From the NCBI RefSeq assembly GCF_001956915.1, contig NZ_MLJO01000022.1:62001-126000 (forward strand): a stretch of DNA of 64,000 bases. Reading direction: 5' to 3'. Each line of letters opens with the position of its first letter. Within the stretch, counting starts at the first letter, position 1. This DNA is from Intrasporangium flavum (GTDB lineage: Bacteria > Actinomycetota > Actinomycetes > Actinomycetales > Dermatophilaceae). Positions 63,120-64,000 of the stretch are shown here, in pieces. The translations under genes were made by a program, and so were the position numbers. The notes below the pieces were generated by a model, which did no database searches, had not been told where the DNA came from, and saw only the letters and a program-made list of their open reading frames with translations.

Positions 63120-64000
63120 ATGGACACCGATCTGACGACGCTCTACCGGGCCAGCGTGCGCGGCTGGGCCGACCGTGTCGCGGAGCTGCACCCCGACGAC
63201 TGGGACCGCCCGACGCCGTGCTCGGCCTGGACGGTCCGGGACCTCGTCAACCACGTCGTCGGCGAGGACCTCTGGACGGTCCCCCTCATGGAGGGCGCGA
63301 CGATCGAGGAGGTCGGCAGCCGCTACGACGGTGACGTCCTGGGCGAGGACCCCGTCGCGGCGGCCACGCACGCCGCGTCCGAGGCGCAGGACGTCGTCGC
63401 CGCGACCCTGCCGAGCGGCGGCACCGTGCACCTGTCCTACGGCACCGAGTCGATGGACGAGTACGTCCGCCAGCTGCTCGCCGACCACGTCGTCCACGGC
63501 TGGGACCTCGCCGCGGCGACGGGCGGCGACACCACCCTCGACGTCTGGCTCGTGACCGCGGTCGCGGGCTGGTTCGACGAGCGCGAGGAGCTCTACCGGT
63601 CGGTGGGCGCGGTGGGCGCCCGCCGCACGATGACCGGCGCCCCCGGCGCCGACCTGCTGGCCCGTTTCGGCCGCGACGCCGCGTGGGGTCCCACGCACGC
63701 CGCCTTCGCCGCGTTCGTCGCGGCGTTCGGGCGTGGCGACGTCGACGCGATCATGGCGCTCATGACCCCGGACTGCGTCTTCGAGGCCACCGGCCCGGCT
63801 CCCGACGGTGTGCGCCACGAGGGGGCCGAGGCCGTGCGGACCGTGTGGGAGGAGCTCTTCGGGGGCACGCGCGACCCGCGCTTCACCGAGGAGGAGTCCT
63901 TCGTCGCGGGCGATCGCGGCGTGCTGCGCTGGCGCTTCGACTGGGTCGGCGATGACGACACCCCGGGCCACGTGCGGGGCGTCGACGTCGTGCGGCTGCG
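63120..64000 (+). CDS. Maleylpyruvate-isomerase N-terminal domain - SnoaL-like fusion (3' end cut)
   Basis: The frame is open to the window edge, giving 293 complete codons. Residues 1-180 are a TIGR03086/MDMPI-type DinB domain: RPTPCSAWTVRDLVNHVVGE and LLADHVVHGWDLAAATG carry metal-binding His. Residues about 195-293 are a SnoaL/NTF2-like domain starting HAAFAAFVAAFGRGDVDAIM, MTPDCVFEATGPAPDG. MDMPI-family proteins are mycothiol-dependent isomerases or related. The SnoaL-type domain may add a second binding site. GGAGG upstream supports the ATG. Confidence 0.8.
   Translation, partial: MDTDLTTLYRASVRGWADRVAELHPDDWDRPTPCSAWTVRDLVNHVVGEDLWTVPLMEGATIEEVGSRYDGDVLGEDPVAAATHAASEAQDVVAATLPSGGTVHLSYGTESMDEYVRQLLADHVVHGWDLAAATGGDTTLDVWLVTAVAGWFDEREELYRSVGAVGARRTMTGAPGADLLARFGRDAAWGPTHAAFAAFVAAFGRGDVDAIMALMTPDCVFEATGPAPDGVRHEGAEAVRTVWEELFGGTRDPRFTEEESFVAGDRGVLRWRFDWVGDDDTPGHVRGVDVVRL

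Overview
The window comes from a very GC-rich actinobacterium. Gene content and synteny point to order Micrococcales, most likely an Intrasporangiaceae/Dermatophilaceae-type organism (Janibacter/Terrabacter-like); the genus is inference. Markers are bldC and DUF3073 beside purM, a sterol-carrier-family gene upstream of purF, the purA - DUF3151 - fba block, a class I lysyl-tRNA synthetase, a HelR/HelD-type RNA polymerase motor and a 6C RNA. The window is densely coding with no tRNA, rRNA, CRISPR array or transposase visible. Many genes carry a TANNNT -10 box exactly 6-7 nt before the start codon, so leaderless transcription looks common.

Layout. 1-3.5 kb: end of a Ser/Asp-rich protein, an OmpR-type two-component system and a small secreted protein behind an 11-bp phased repeat array. 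3.6-8 kb: D-amino-acid dehydrogenase divergent from a PucR regulator, then a nucleotidyltransferase and a VOC protein. 8-28 kb: de novo purine region (purM, purF, purL-purQ-purS, purC, purD) with passengers. bldC carries an in-frame TAG, a DUF559 gene sits between purM and purF flanked by two copies of a 42-nt palindrome, and an acetyltransferase is frameshifted. 28-33 kb: helR, 6C RNA, secreted M4 metalloprotease. 33-42.7 kb: one long leftward, mostly overlapping gene train (XRE-cupin regulator, MFS permease, FAD oxidoreductase, CoA-transferase, enoyl-CoA hydratase, DapA-like lyase, SDR, aldehyde dehydrogenase, adenosine-deaminase-like hydrolase). It looks like an uncharacterised carboxylic-acid catabolic pathway. 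42.8-49.3 kb: lysS, purA, MerR regulator, HAD phosphatase, DUF3151, fba. 49.4-57.4 kb: acetyltransferase, FAD oxidoreductase, Xaa-Pro peptidase-like protein, NarL-type two-component system and a NatAB-like ABC exporter. 57.6-64 kb: MFS exporter, citrate synthase divergent from a helix-turn-helix/citrate-synthase fusion with a triple operator-like array between them, TrmH methyltransferase, DedA protein and a truncated maleylpyruvate-isomerase-like gene.

How they work together. purF, purD, purSQL, purM, purC and purA supply most steps from PRPP to IMP and on to adenylosuccinate; purN/H, purE/K and purB are not in the window. Both two-component systems sit next to likely targets (secreted protein; ABC exporter). 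The strongest candidates for undescribed biology are the 33-42.7 kb operon, the palindrome-flanked DUF559 unit, the HTH-citrate synthase with its operator array, and the three-hairpin 6C RNA.
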